Assembly: GCF_963662255.1 (NCBI RefSeq)
Contig: NC_085046.1
Span: forward strand, 100,023,324 to 100,087,323
DNA from: Cinclus cinclus
Lineage: Eukaryota > Chordata > Aves > Passeriformes > Cinclidae
DNA length: 64,000 nt
Reading direction: 5' to 3'
Under the pieces are notes generated by a model. That model saw nothing but the letters and a program-made list of their open reading frames with translations, did not search any database and was not told the origin of the DNA. The translations under genes and the position numbers were made by a program. This document shows, piece after piece, positions 14,301 to 24,916 of the stretch; position 1 is the first letter of the stretch, and the number at the start of each line of letters is the position of its first letter.

Positions 14301-17300
14301 TCAGCAACATTCACAACAGTTTTCAATAAAAGATTAAGTTGCTTAACATAAATTACACTTGCACATAATACTAAGGATCTATCTGTGTTCACCCACACTC
14401 TTGGCAGGTTAATATAGCCCTCATTCTTCATGATGGAAAAATACAACTCTTCCTTATCCATTTTAATCCACAGATGACAAATTAAACACAGAGTATATTA
14501 CACGTATCAAAAAGTATGGATTTTCAAATTAAGAAAGAGAGGCTGGGGGTGAGGGAACGATAGCCACAGAGAGTGAGGACTCAATTTATTGTTGGGTTTT
14601 TATCACAGATGTTTTTCAGCCTGCTACATATCTCCATTGCATGCACTAGCCCAACTCACAGAAGGAATGGTCTCATTTTCTGAAGACCAACTAGATAGTT
14701 TGCTTGAACTGACTGCTGAGAAGAACTTCCGTTTTATAAAGGAAGGAAGTCCTCTTAAAAGAAACTGTTAAAAGTGTATTGTTTACCATAGAAAAAGTGC
14801 AAAACTGAAAAGTTTTGTTTCTTTTTATTTTAAATACTTGGGGGGGGAAATCCCTGTAAATAGCTTTAAGCTGCAAACTGCATGCTGTTCCCACATGATG
14901 TAAATTCTTCTCTAAAATAAAGATAACAGCAGGATAGAATTTATGATTCTACCTGGATCTGACTTTCTACAATAATGGTATTTTCAGAAGAACAAATTTA
15001 TTATTCTTGAAACCTAACATTACCTTAAATATAAGTGGAATTTATAATTCTTCGAACCTAAGTTTAAAACCAAACAAACATAAAATACCAGATTCTGAGG
15101 ATGCAATTCAAGTTTTACTTCAAAGAGATCTTATCAGCTAAGATGTTTCTCTACAGATGATTGATGTTACGTCTTACGTTACAGTCATTAATTGTCAGCT
15201 TTTTTTCTCAAATTTTTTGATCTGCACATGAACACAGAAGAAGAAAATAATTAATCCTTTCTTAAGTAGTTTTACCTATTCTGGTCCCAAACAGCACATA
15301 CTTCCTCCTTTGTACAGCTTATTCCACAAGGCTTTAAGTTCTTGAACTTTTATTTAATATTCATGTGCAGACAAATCACAAGATGTGGGAGTTTCACACA
15401 TACATTCATACACTGCTACCAGGATAATATGAAGTACACTAATCAGTGTACTTAACATGCTCATCCATTATTGGAAAAAGTACAAATATGATGTGCACAG
15501 GCCAGATGCAAGGCTGCATTTCCTCCAGATCCTGCATAAGATTTATAAGAGTCTATCCCTTTTATGTGAGAATAAGCGACACCTCTTTTATCTTACTTAC
15601 ACCATTTTATTTCTCTACTGCCATTCAAAAATCCACAGAGAAGAACCATTTCCACAACACTCAGCAAAGGCAAAAGATTTCTAGAACAGGTATAACTATT
15701 AAATAAGTAAAACCTGCTAAGCAGAAGTCAGGCCAGGTTTCTGCCACAGCTTAGGCAGACTGCTGGATTTAAAAAGAAAAAAAACCAGTAACTTTTAAAA
15801 AATTTAATTCAGCTTTACAAGCCCAAATGGTACCTGACTTGAAAAAGTAAGTTGAGGAAAGCCATGACTACAAAAAAATCCCACCATTAAGTATTTCCCC
15901 AAAATTGTAGTTGCCCTACGTCAAAATGATAAAACCAAAGAAAAAGAAATTGGGTGTGTGGGTTAGTAAGTGGAAAAGGATAGACATGGTAACAATGTTT
16001 CAAACTGCTTTTCTTCTAAACTTTTGGGGGGAAAGGGAAAACAAATAGTCAAATCTAGGAGTTTTATGTGTTCTTCAAAATTTCAGCAGCCAAAAAGTTA
16101 CAGTGGTAATAGGACCTTAAAATGACATAACATACCCACAAATTTTGCTTAGTTAAGACACTGCATTCTAATAAGCATTCATGGAATACACACTGATACA
16201 CAAAACTTGTCTAATAACCAAAAGTTCTAATCAGCAGCTGCAGAACCCACCCTTCGACAGCACTTAAAGCCTCCCAGTATTACTACACTTAACACAGTGA
16301 AAAAATATTCAGGTTCTTTTTCTTGAATATCAAGTGATTAAAGATAAGCAAAATCAATCAAAGAATGGAAATAAGTTAAAACACCTAAATATGGGCTAAA
16401 TCTAATTTTAATTTACAGATAAAGAAAAGCTAAGTTTTCAGTACACTGAAAACACCCCCGAAGTTAAGAACTGATACCAAATATCCTAATGACTTCTGCC
16501 TATTAGGTTCCCTCCTGTGCAAGGAGTGCATATCCCACTTCCTGTGATGCCATAAATTACAACAAAAGCAGAAGAGCTTTTGAAAAGACTGCAAATTATG
16601 CAAAGTATTATGGATTATAAAATCATTCTGCATTACAACATTGGTCAGCATTTGCAGCCTGCTATTTCAAAGTCTTGAAAATATCTGTTCCTACCAATCA
16701 TCTGTGCATTATCTCCATATTAGAAGTAGCTGGCTGTAAGGATCCCAAATATGCCAAGCTCTCTTACAGACCAGGGAAGGAATCAACTCTGGTGGTAACA
16801 GAAAAACACCTCAAACATTCAACCTTATGCAGACAAGGAAAGTATCACCACATCAAGCTAAACTATAGTCAGGTATTTATCAAAAAGCATGAGTTGACAC
16901 TAGTTAAAATTATTTTAAAAATAAAATCCATTAGGCTTAAGATTTAAAATTCCCTTGACGATGCATGATGAACTTAAGGATTTGGGGATGCAGAACACAC
17001 ACAAGACTGCAATTTTAGTCTAAAAGCCACTGTCAGACCAGAAACTGTCTTTGCACAAAAAGTTCATTTCTGGCAACAGTCATTTGGTGCATAGTTAAGA
17101 AAAGAAAAAGCTCATTACTTTTGTTATACACCTCTGAGCTTACTGGGATCTCCTGTGTAGGAGTTTCCCAAGCTTGACAAGGCATCTTTGTGTTTGATTT
17201 CTATCAATTTGGAGGAATTACATTTTTCGGTATGTTTCCTATACTTTTGTACATGAACATCACCAAATATATCTAAATTTCACTATCAAGTCAGTACTTA

Positions 17301-20300
17301 AATATCATGTACCTTTTAAGTGAAGAAAATTACTATCTCTGTTTCCCCTCCCTCATTCCCTATATCATTACTTTCAGTTTCTGTTGAACAGAAAAGCTTT
17401 TACTCAGAACACTTTCAGTTTCAATTTAGCAGGGAAGTGTAAAAGAATGTGTTCTGCTTGAGAAAGTCATCCAAAGTTAGGATAGCAACCAGGACTCAGG
17501 GTAAATGGAAAAAAAAAATAGGAGTCAGAGGTTAGAAGACAACAGCTATCTAGGAAAAAAAAAATAAAAAAAATCAGTCTATAGCTTACTTCAACATCAC
17601 ATAAGCGTTAATTATACCACAATGGTTAACACACTGTTTAAAGCCAATTCCCCATCACCCCACTTACTCAGAAAATAGTTTAAAATATGAGACTGCAAAT
17701 GAGAACGTAAATTGCTTCTATAAAGTGATTTTCAACGTTTCTACAGATTTTAGGAAATCAGCAGCTAAAACAGTCTTGCAGAAGAGGGTGACTGCAATTC
17801 TCTGGAAAAAAAGACAAAAAAGAAAACAAGGCAGAAACTGAAGCTGCAAAACTCAGATCAAGCCCTGCAAATATGTTCAGTAAATGTATATGCTTAAAAA
17901 AAATAAAATTCTCATCTCAGGGTTAGCATCCTAAGAATTCTGCACAGATTAACACTTCACTTATAAAGAGGAAAGAAAATAAATCTCCCTATAAATAACC
18001 AGCACCCAATAATCTATTCAATAATCAATCAATTTCTTGTGTTTTTAAAAGTGGATGTTAAGCAAGAAACAGCCAACTGTGGTGGAAAGCCAGTTTCCAT
18101 TTCATGTGGGTTCTTCTTTCAGAAGAAGAAAAGCAAATGGACCCAAACCACGTCTGCCACTACTCCAGTGCACAAGTAAAGCCTCAGCATCACAGCTACA
18201 GCCACCTGATATTTAAACACCTATTTATGTGGGAGGCACAGACAGAGAGCTGATCGTGAGCACTTACTGCACACCCTCCCTTTCACAATCACTGGTTATG
18301 ACAAAACACATTAAGTGCTTCCGAGTGTAGGTTAGGGGAGAGTGTCAAAACATCACGTGCACCATGAGACATTAGTTGGGGGGAAGCTGTGACAGGCAAG
18401 AACAGGCTCTTTGGGAGATATTTACCAACATACACTACAAAAAGCCTTTGAGACTTTATAATATCTTGGTAACTTATTACACACAGCTCAACACAAAGCT
18501 TATTGTTTTCACCTGACATAATAAAAGAGTGAGTGTGCTTTTAAGGAAAGGTCATTTTCAAACATTTATAAGCTTCTCTTCTAATATACTACTTATTTAG
18601 ACTCTAGAGATTGTTAGTATTCTTACATTAGTGCATTTATTTGCATACCCTTTTGATATCTAATCGTAGCTCCTTAAAATATCCACTGTATTTTTCTCTA
18701 AAATTTCAATAATATCCTCTAAACTTGCCCCAGTAAATTTATGAGATACACAAGGACAAGCCAAAAATGAGGCTATTATTTACAAACTTGTGTTTAAAAA
18801 AAGAAACACAAAGCCCACGCCAACGCTGTTGCTCAACTTTGTTTGTTCTGTGATGGTGCTCTGCTGTCACTGCATTCACCATTTCGCCTCTGCTGTGCAT
18901 TTCCTCCATGTTGATGTACAAAAATATTTCTCCTCTCTCTAGCAGAGGTATGCTTTTCAGGTTCAGTCTGCCAGGAAGACCTTAGGGACAGGGATCCAGT
19001 TATTTACAACTTGAAAGGCTATAAAATATCAGGCTAAGGTAACAAATAAAGGTAACATCCTTTATTCTAAAAAACCTTGGTGTACATTCTAAGTCTTTTC
19101 CTCTGTGCAAGACTGAAACCTATTACCTTGCGCAATGAAATTTTGCTTAACTTCTTCTCTGACAAATACACCATTCCCAATTCTAAATAATTTCCTCTTA
19201 TTTACAGCAGCATTTCCAATACGTCCAAAAAGCAATACAAAGCACCTGCAGCTCTCCCTACATCTAAATGAAACATTTACGTCAGGCCCTGATCTGCAAG
19301 GCCTGAAACAATAATCCAACATTTCCTCCCAGCAATACGGAGATCTAGAGAACCTTTTTTGATTATGACACGGACTTCTAAACAAAATTAAATACAGGGA
19401 GTCTTAGGTGCGTTGAATTTCTTCCAGGGTGCCAAAGGTCAGAGGCGATTTATTCTTCAAATGGTATTGTTTCTGAACAGGTGTTTACTGCTCTGCTTTA
19501 CTATGACAACCAGCCATGTTACAGACTACACACAGTATCTGTTTGTTAGAATTCTTTTGTTCAAGCAATGACAATGCTTTCCAGAGGAAGGCCACCAAAC
19601 AGGATCTCTGACTTCTTGCAGCCATGCTTCAGGAGGAGAAAACATTAAATTTTTTAATATTTCATTGAAAAAGAAGAGTTAATTACTCTGAAGAGTTAAT
19701 CACTGCAAGAGTTCAAGAATCAGAAGTGACATTTTATCACCACTACTGCTACTACTAATAATAAATCCATGGAGTATGAATTACATCTTCTTCCTCCTTC
19801 CTTTCTACCAGTTGCACTAGTATCCTACAAGCTGGTATTTTATGGGTAATAATTAAGGCTATTATTTGTTTTGTGGAAATGCAGCACTACAGCTCTGGCA
19901 TACCTTTTGTCCACTGCTGTATTTCATATTTTCTCCTCCCCTTACTCACCAACAGGAATGAAGGGATCCAATAAAAAAGAAACGAGTTTTATAAAGAAGG
20001 GAAATCTGGAATGCACTTAAAGATAAGCACCAAAATTCCATACCACGCAACTTTACGAGAACAGGCAAAGAAGCGAATGCAAAAGCAAATCAGTATTTTC
20101 ACGCTAACAGAAAACAGAGATTTATGACCACAGCTAAGAGGCCAAATAAGCCCTCTGCTCAGACCATAAAAAAAAAGCCCTGCAGTATGACTGTTCTGTT
20201 TCCTGCAGGAAATGAGATGCTTGTATTAGATACCCCTGTGGTTTTCATACTGTAAATGTATCAGCTGGTACAAATCCTCTGGAGAGGACTATTAACAAAT

Positions 20301-21078
20301 GCTTAGAAAGAGCAGTGGCAACAGCAGACCGCATGTAGCACCTCAAAGAGGGGACAACAGCTGTCAAGTCATCCCTAAAAAACCTGAGAGAAAGCAACTG
20401 AAGAACACATCTTGTAATAGAGGCGATGTCTGAGGAACGTACATAATCTACACCCGCTTATTTCCCCTTACTACGCTCACTGCTTCTTTAAATGAGAAGC
20501 CTATTGCTCATCACCACTCCTCATTAAACCATCCCTGGTTACACGCGGCACAGGAGGACCATCCACAGGCTACACATACCTCACGCATGCATGGCCATTT
20601 TTCCTCCTTTCTACTGTGCTTTAAAAAAAAAAAATCATTAATATTTCTTTTTCCTGTTAACGTTTCCGAGCTGCGAGGTCGCCGAGCGAAGTTCCCGCCT
20701 CGGGCGATTGGGGCAGCCCCGGCCCGGGCAGGGCTCCTCCACCCGAGAAGACCCCGCTGCTCCCCCATCCGCATCGCTCCCGCCCGCCCGCCTGGGTGGA
20801 GCCGCTCGCCCTCGCCCGACAAGCGCCGACCGTGTTCTCCATTGCAAAACCACGGCCAGGGCCAGAGGCGGGGAGGACGAAGGGAAAAGAAGGTGTAAAC
20901 CTGTCTGGGAGACAGCCCGGGGATGGACACGGCCGGGGGGCGGGCGGGCAGGGCTGGGAGGGGGCAGCGGGGAGACAAAGGAGGGATGGAGGGTGCCCGA
21001 GGAAAACAGGGGAAGCCGGGGAGGAGGCGCTGCCGGGGAGCACCGCGGGGCACCTGCCCGCCTCGGCACACCCCCGCA

Positions 21079-21118
21079 CAGACACACAGACAGACAGACA
21101 CACACACACACACCACAC
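21079..21118. repeat. CA/CAGA simple repeat immediately beside the exon 1 donor
   Basis: A purine-pyrimidine alternating tract of ACAGACAC and (CA)n units runs up to within a few bases of the GNAL exon 1 donor. On the transcribed strand it reads as GT/GTCT repeats starting just after GTACGTG. Confidence 0.85.
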
Positions 21119-21126
21119 GTACCGAG
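21117..21126 (-). other. GNAL: splice donor of GNAL exon 1
   Basis: Read on the minus strand the junction is CTCG|GTACGTG. The intron starts with GT at 21122-21121, with A at +3, G at +5 and T at +6. The exon ends after the first base of a Gly codon (phase 1). This is the position where G-alpha-s and G-alpha-olf first exons are spliced, between HRLLLLG and AGESGKS. Translation read past this point loses all family similarity and becomes a cysteine/valine-rich string from a CA repeat, which supports the boundary. Confidence 0.92.
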
Positions 21127-21591
21127 CAGCAGCAGGCGGTGCGTCTGCTTGTACTCCCGCTTCTGCTCCTTGAGCGCCCGGTCGATGCTCTTACTGACTT
21201 TCCTCGCCTCCTTCTCCGCCTCCCGCTCCTCCAGGCGCAGCTTCTCCCAGGTCCTCTGGAGCGCCGGCGGCTGGTGCAGCGCCTGCTGCCGCGCCGCCTT
21301 TCCCCCGCCGCCAAGGCCGGGGCCGCCGGCCTTGGGCAGCGCCGGCTGCCGCTCGGGGGCCGCCCCATTGCCGCCGCCGCCGCCGTTCTGCAGCAGCAGC
21401 AGCGGCGGCCCGTCCGCCTCCCCGCCGGGCTTACCGCCGGGCCGGAGCGGGACGCCGAGAGGCTGCGGCTGCGGGGCGGCGTGAGGCTCCGCCGGCGCTT
21501 CGGGCTCCGAGGCGGCGCCGGCGCTGGAGATGGAGCCGCCGCCGCCAGCGTCGCCGAAGAGCCGCGGGCGCAGGCTGTAGCAGAGCCCCAT
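21123..21591 (-). CDS. GNAL: GNAL long (XL-golf-type) isoform, first coding exon (partial CDS)
   Basis: This exon encodes the N-terminus of the long form of the olfactory/striatal stimulatory G protein alpha subunit, which couples odorant, dopamine D1 and adenosine A2A receptors to adenylyl cyclase at the plasma membrane. The product begins MGLCYSLRP, the diagnostic start of the long GNAL isoform, and ends KQTHRLLLLG, the start of the Ras-like GTPase domain shared by G-alpha-s and G-alpha-olf. Residues 14-108 are low complexity, rich in Gly, Ala and Pro, with runs LLLL (64-67) and GGGGG (70-74). Residues 113-150 form a charged helix (EKLRLEEREAEKEARK, then KSIDRALKEQKREYKQ), which corresponds to the G-alpha N-terminal helix that contacts beta-gamma. 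The exon has 156 codons plus the first base of the next Gly codon. It stops at CTCG|GTACGTG, so the P-loop (GAGESGKS in the family) begins in exon 2, which is outside the window. The start context gccATGG is strong. Cys-4 is a possible palmitoylation site (inference). The C-terminal part of the exon is well conserved, while the middle differs freely from the mammalian protein as I recall it. Confidence 0.92.
21363..21411. repeat. triplet-rich segment (CCG and CAG runs) inside GNAL exon 1
   Basis: Short GCC/CCG and CAG runs on the plus strand encode, on the minus strand, the LLLL and GGGGG stretches around residues 64-74 of the GNAL extension. Such triplet runs change length by slippage, so this part of the protein may vary between individuals and species. 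Confidence 0.6.
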
Positions 21592-21639
21592 GGCTCGGTG
21601 CCCCCGCCGGGGACGGGCTGTGGCGCGGCGGCGCTGGCC

Positions 21640-21723
21640 TCAGCGCTTCCCGCCGGCCGGGCAGGCGGCGGGCGGGGAAGGGGCAGGGGCGCCGCGGAGC
21701 CCCTCACGGCCCCGCTGGGCCAT
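21640..21723 (-). other. upstream ORF in the GNAL leader, 27 codons
   Basis: An ATG at 21723-21721 opens a 27-codon frame that closes at a TGA at 21642-21640, 48 bases before the GNAL start. It is in the same reading frame as the GNAL start but separated from it by that stop. A second, overlapping ATG at 21730-21728 opens an 8-codon frame (MQDGPAGP then stop). Whether either is transcribed depends on the unknown start site. The ATG of the longer one sits inside the YY1-like AAGATGGC, so it may lie at the very 5' end of the mRNA or upstream of it. Confidence 0.4.
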
Positions 21724-22300
21724 CTTGCATCTTCCTCGCGGCTGCGGCGGCGGCTCCTCGGCGCCGATCACCTGACACCGACCGAGCTGCCACCGCCGGG
21801 TCCACGTTACCGTAAATACCCCAGCGCCAGCCCACCGCGCAGCGCCGCCGGGGGAAGGGCGGGGGCCCCGCGCCGGCACACAGGCGCACACCGAGCGCAG
21901 CCCCCCGCCCCTCGCCCAGCCCGCCCCAGGGGCCGGGGTCTCCCGGAACTCCCGCTCCGCGCCCTGCCCGAGAGACCCTCGCCCCTCACGCCACCCGCCC
22001 TCCTTGCTTCCTCCCTGCCTGGAAAGGCCGCCGTGCCGCCCGTGCGAGCCCCGGGAGCCGCACACACCCCCCTACCCCTCTCCAGGCTATGCCCCTGACA
22101 GACAACGTCTCCCCCGGCATCCCAAGGGGAGAAGCCGAGGCGGAGGCCTCTCACTGAGAGGGACCCCGCCGGGTGCCGGCGGCCCCCGGCAGGCTGGGCA
22201 TCCTCGCAGCTGCAGCCCGGTGCTGAGCCCCGCTGCACACACACGCGGCTCCTCGCCCACGCGCTGACTAAGGATGCCGTGGGAGGAAGGCTTTGGGTGC

Positions 22301-24405
22301 GACGGTAGGAGAAAATAATAGGCAGTGTTGGGGTTTGCTCGCTATCTCAGTCAGTGTTGGCGGCAGTAGTACTCCAGCAGCGTGCTGCTGTGGCCTGTGG
22401 AGGAAAGGCTGGTGCTAGAAAGCCGCTTCCAAGGTGGCAGCCCTCCTCAAGAGAAGACCGGGAGAAATTCAGGCTACTTGGAATGTGTCTCAAATAGGCT
22501 CTCCTGCCTGATGCACCTCCATGTTCTTCATAATCTCGGCAGTCCTTTTTCAGGGGCATGTGGATGAAACTGGGTCTCCAAATTTTAAAGCAAAGGTCCT
22601 ATCATGTGTTCACTTTTGTGACTGACATGTACCTTAGCTTAATTTAGAGACTCTAACTTCAGTAACGTTGACTGCGTTAATGAGCATCTTTATTCATGCA
22701 GCATCACTTTGGATTCTGTAATGACCTGTTGTGTTGGTCATTGGTTTTGTCTCCTATTTTTTTGCAGTGACCAATATTCTATTAATAGACACCACTGTTT
22801 ATATAGTGCAATATGAAGAAATGGAGGGAGGCAAAATTCCCATACATCTTTACAATTAATGAATTAGAGCAAATTAGGCACAGTTTTTAGTTCCTGGATA
22901 TGGGAAACAGAACTGATTTTGTGACAGATCTATTTGTGTCAAATGATCTAACAAACATCCTATAAAATATGTATTTACCAAGCAGTGAGTTGTGTGTTAA
23001 CATTCATTGGAAAAAAATCCCCAAAACCCTACGCAGGCATAAAATAAATAGATTCCTTTTAACTGAAAGTATCGACTATCTGTGATTGCACCATGCTAAA
23101 GAAATTTTGCCTGTGAAAATATAAGGAGGATCCATCACGCTCTAGACATTGTTCTCTTATACCCTTCAAAATGCTCACCAACTATTTAGATGCTTCAGCT
23201 CTGAGAAGCCACCCCCCGTATCTTTTGCTTCTGTTTTATGTTCTGATACCTGACTCTACAGTGTCCTGGTTGCAATCTTCTTGCAAAACATGCAAGCAGT
23301 TACATCACAGCAGAGGATGTTTCACCCACTATTGCAGAGCTGCTCTGTCTTGGCTCAAAATCTTTATGGACCATAAGAATACAGTATTTCTTAGGCTGGG
23401 AGTGAATGATTTCAGCTTTTTGGCTGAAAGCAAACAGGAATTTGGATAAGAGAAATCTAAATGGGCTGAGTAGCTGGGATCCTGGGATCAGTAGCTGCAT
23501 CCTTTCTGGTGTAATTGGCTCCCATAGAGGAATTTGCCATATCCAGGATATTTGTTACATCCAACAATATAATAAAACCATGAAAAAAGCCCAACAACAA
23601 GCAAAATCCAAAGTAATGGTGAAAGTTAGGGATTTAATATTTGAGGTCCAAATGCTGATGGACATACTTAGTTTTGTGAAGGTGATCCTTGGAGCTCAAT
23701 GCATACAACAGCATTTGCAGAACTGTGAACTGCTTTCCAGGTTGTAGAAGAAATGCCATAACTTGGCCAAATGAGTTCAGATTAGGTAAAATTTCTCCTG
23801 CTAAAGTGCTCCTGGTCATGTACAGTGTGTGCTCAGTGAGTAAAGGAAGGTGAATTATATATTCACAATTAGAGAAGAGACCTGGAAGAAAAAAAAAAGG
23901 CACTGTAAAATCACATACTTTTTAAGAAATTTCAAAATAGCAGCCCATGTATTAACAACTATGTATAGGTAGAATCTTTAAAATAACTGACCACTCTGCC
24001 AAACACTGAAATAAATGCTCTACCTTATCAAAATAAGGTATGTTCATAAATATGAACATAAAGTATGTTCACTGAAACATCATTCAGTGACCTACAAGAG
24101 CAAAGTGTGTCTTGAGGAAGAAGTCTTCCCTAATTCTTTTCTTCTAACTTCTAGTAAAGAACAATAAGCAGCCTGTCTTCTCTCTTTCCCCAGAGGAGTA
24201 GTGATCATCACTACTTCCGGATTACCACGGACTGAGATTTTCAAGAATTTAAAGAGAAAAAGTCAGTATGTTGCTGTTTTCTGATATGAATACGCCTTGA
24301 AGAATCTTTCATGGAATTTTCAAAGGTTAGTGGTCCAAACCAGGATTTAATGACTGGGTCAGGTTTTCAGTAGCACTAATTGGACATGAGTGTCATTGTG
24401 TTAAC
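22301..24405. other. intergenic sequence upstream of GNAL, no gene seen
   Basis: This is AT-rich sequence with only short chance ORFs. The sole structure noted is a perfect inverted repeat at 24039-24060. No promoter or repeat family could be assigned. Confidence 0.6.
24039..24060. repeat. perfect inverted repeat, 10-bp arms, 2-base spacer
   Basis: TATGTTCATA is followed by AA and its exact reverse complement TATGAACATA. A further TATGTTCA copy follows at 24064-24071, so the half-site occurs three times in about 33 bases. Confidence 0.8.
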
Positions 24406-24408
24406 TGA

Positions 24409-24916
24409 AATTAGAATCACAGGATCTTAGAACAGCCTAGGACTGTTCTCTGTGGAAGGGATCCTCAGAATTTCATCTGGTCTGACGTTTCATGGGAAAG
24501 GCAGCCTAGATGAGATCATACAGTACCTTGTCTAGCTGTATCTTGAAAACCACGTGCAATGGGGACTTTACCATGCCCCTGGCAAGGTTGTTCTAGTGAG
24601 TGGTTGCTCCCACTGTAAAAAATTATTTCTTGTATTGAAATGAAACATTTCCTGGTGCAACATGCATTCATGACCTCTTGTCTTCTCCATGTAGCTCCTT
24701 TTGGCACTTCTCTTTTGTCTTTGTGACCACCCTTTAAGTACAGGGATACTGTGATGAGGTTCCTCTTGAGCATTCTCTTTTCCAAGAAGAAAAGATCACT
24801 CTGAGCCTTCTCCATGGCAAAAAAAGATCTCACTCTTTCAATTTGCTCACAGGGTAGGTTTTGCAGCCCTTGAATTATCTTTGTGGCCTTTATTGGGACG
24901 TTCTCCAGTCCATTCA
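24409..24916 (-). mobile_element. CR1 LINE fragment, old copy, 3' end
   Basis: Read on the minus strand this resembles the terminal part of a CR1 non-LTR retrotransposon. It contains a segment matching the CR1 C-terminal coding region and 3' UTR pattern, with CCTTGCCAGGGGCATGGTAA and a ...GGTTTTCAAGATACAGCTAG stretch, and it ends in GATTCTAAT-like bases near 24410. Minus-strand frames give a diverged, stop-interrupted version of the CR1 endonuclease/RT protein tail (for example RNLITVSLYLKGG). It is more diverged than the three copies further right and looks like an old subfamily. The element is 5' truncated and non-functional. Its boundaries are approximate. Confidence 0.72.

Larger units (their letters stand above)
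1..21122 (-). other. GNAL: GNAL intron 1, incomplete (5' part of the intron)
   Basis: This is the sequence downstream of the exon 1 donor on the minus strand. From about 1 to 20.6 kb it is AT-rich, with dense stops in all frames and many short chance ORFs. No translation there resembles the exon 2 P-loop segment or the short-isoform first exon, which begins MGCLGGNSK in mammals. In mammals the two GNAL first exons lie tens of kilobases apart, so their absence is expected. I recognised no RNA gene, other gene or CR1 copy here. The visible structure is A-rich tracts, an 11-base G run, a GATA-motif cluster near 11.27 kb and a perfect 14-bp palindrome at 20199-20212. Assignment as intron rests only on the donor at its right end. 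Confidence 0.85.
20655..22300. promoter_or_regulatory. GNAL: CpG island over GNAL long-isoform promoter, leader and exon 1
   Basis: GC content and CpG frequency rise sharply at about 20655 and fall at about 22300, against AT-rich flanks. The island covers the start of intron 1, exon 1, the 5' leader and several hundred bases upstream. No TATA box is apparent in a convincing position, as is usual for CpG-island promoters. GC boxes of the GGGCGGG type are frequent. On the minus strand there is a YY1-like AAGATGGC at about 21719-21726, a CAGGTG E-box near 21770, and a forkhead-type GTAAATA at 21812-21818 (plus-strand sense). The transcription start cannot be placed from sequence alone. Long open frames on both strands here (up to about 398 codons) are a by-product of high GC content. 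Confidence 0.88.

Noticed and set aside
14042..14461. 139-codon minus-strand frame
   Set aside because: No recognisable domain, AT-rich codons, and isolated in the intron.
1..20600. GNAL short-isoform first exon or exon 2
   Set aside because: I looked for a THRLLLLG-like or P-loop-like segment on the minus strand and found none. No CpG-rich patch exists here to host a second promoter.
20511..21707. Long minus-strand open frame of 398 codons overlapping GNAL exon 1
   Set aside because: It is in a different frame from the GNAL protein, is Arg/Ser/Pro-rich and runs straight through the donor and CA repeat. It is a shadow of GC-rich sequence.
20923..22098. Plus-strand open frame of 391 codons through the GNAL CpG island
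   Set aside because: It is antisense to the GNAL exon, low in complexity and has no family resemblance. High GC content removes stop codons.
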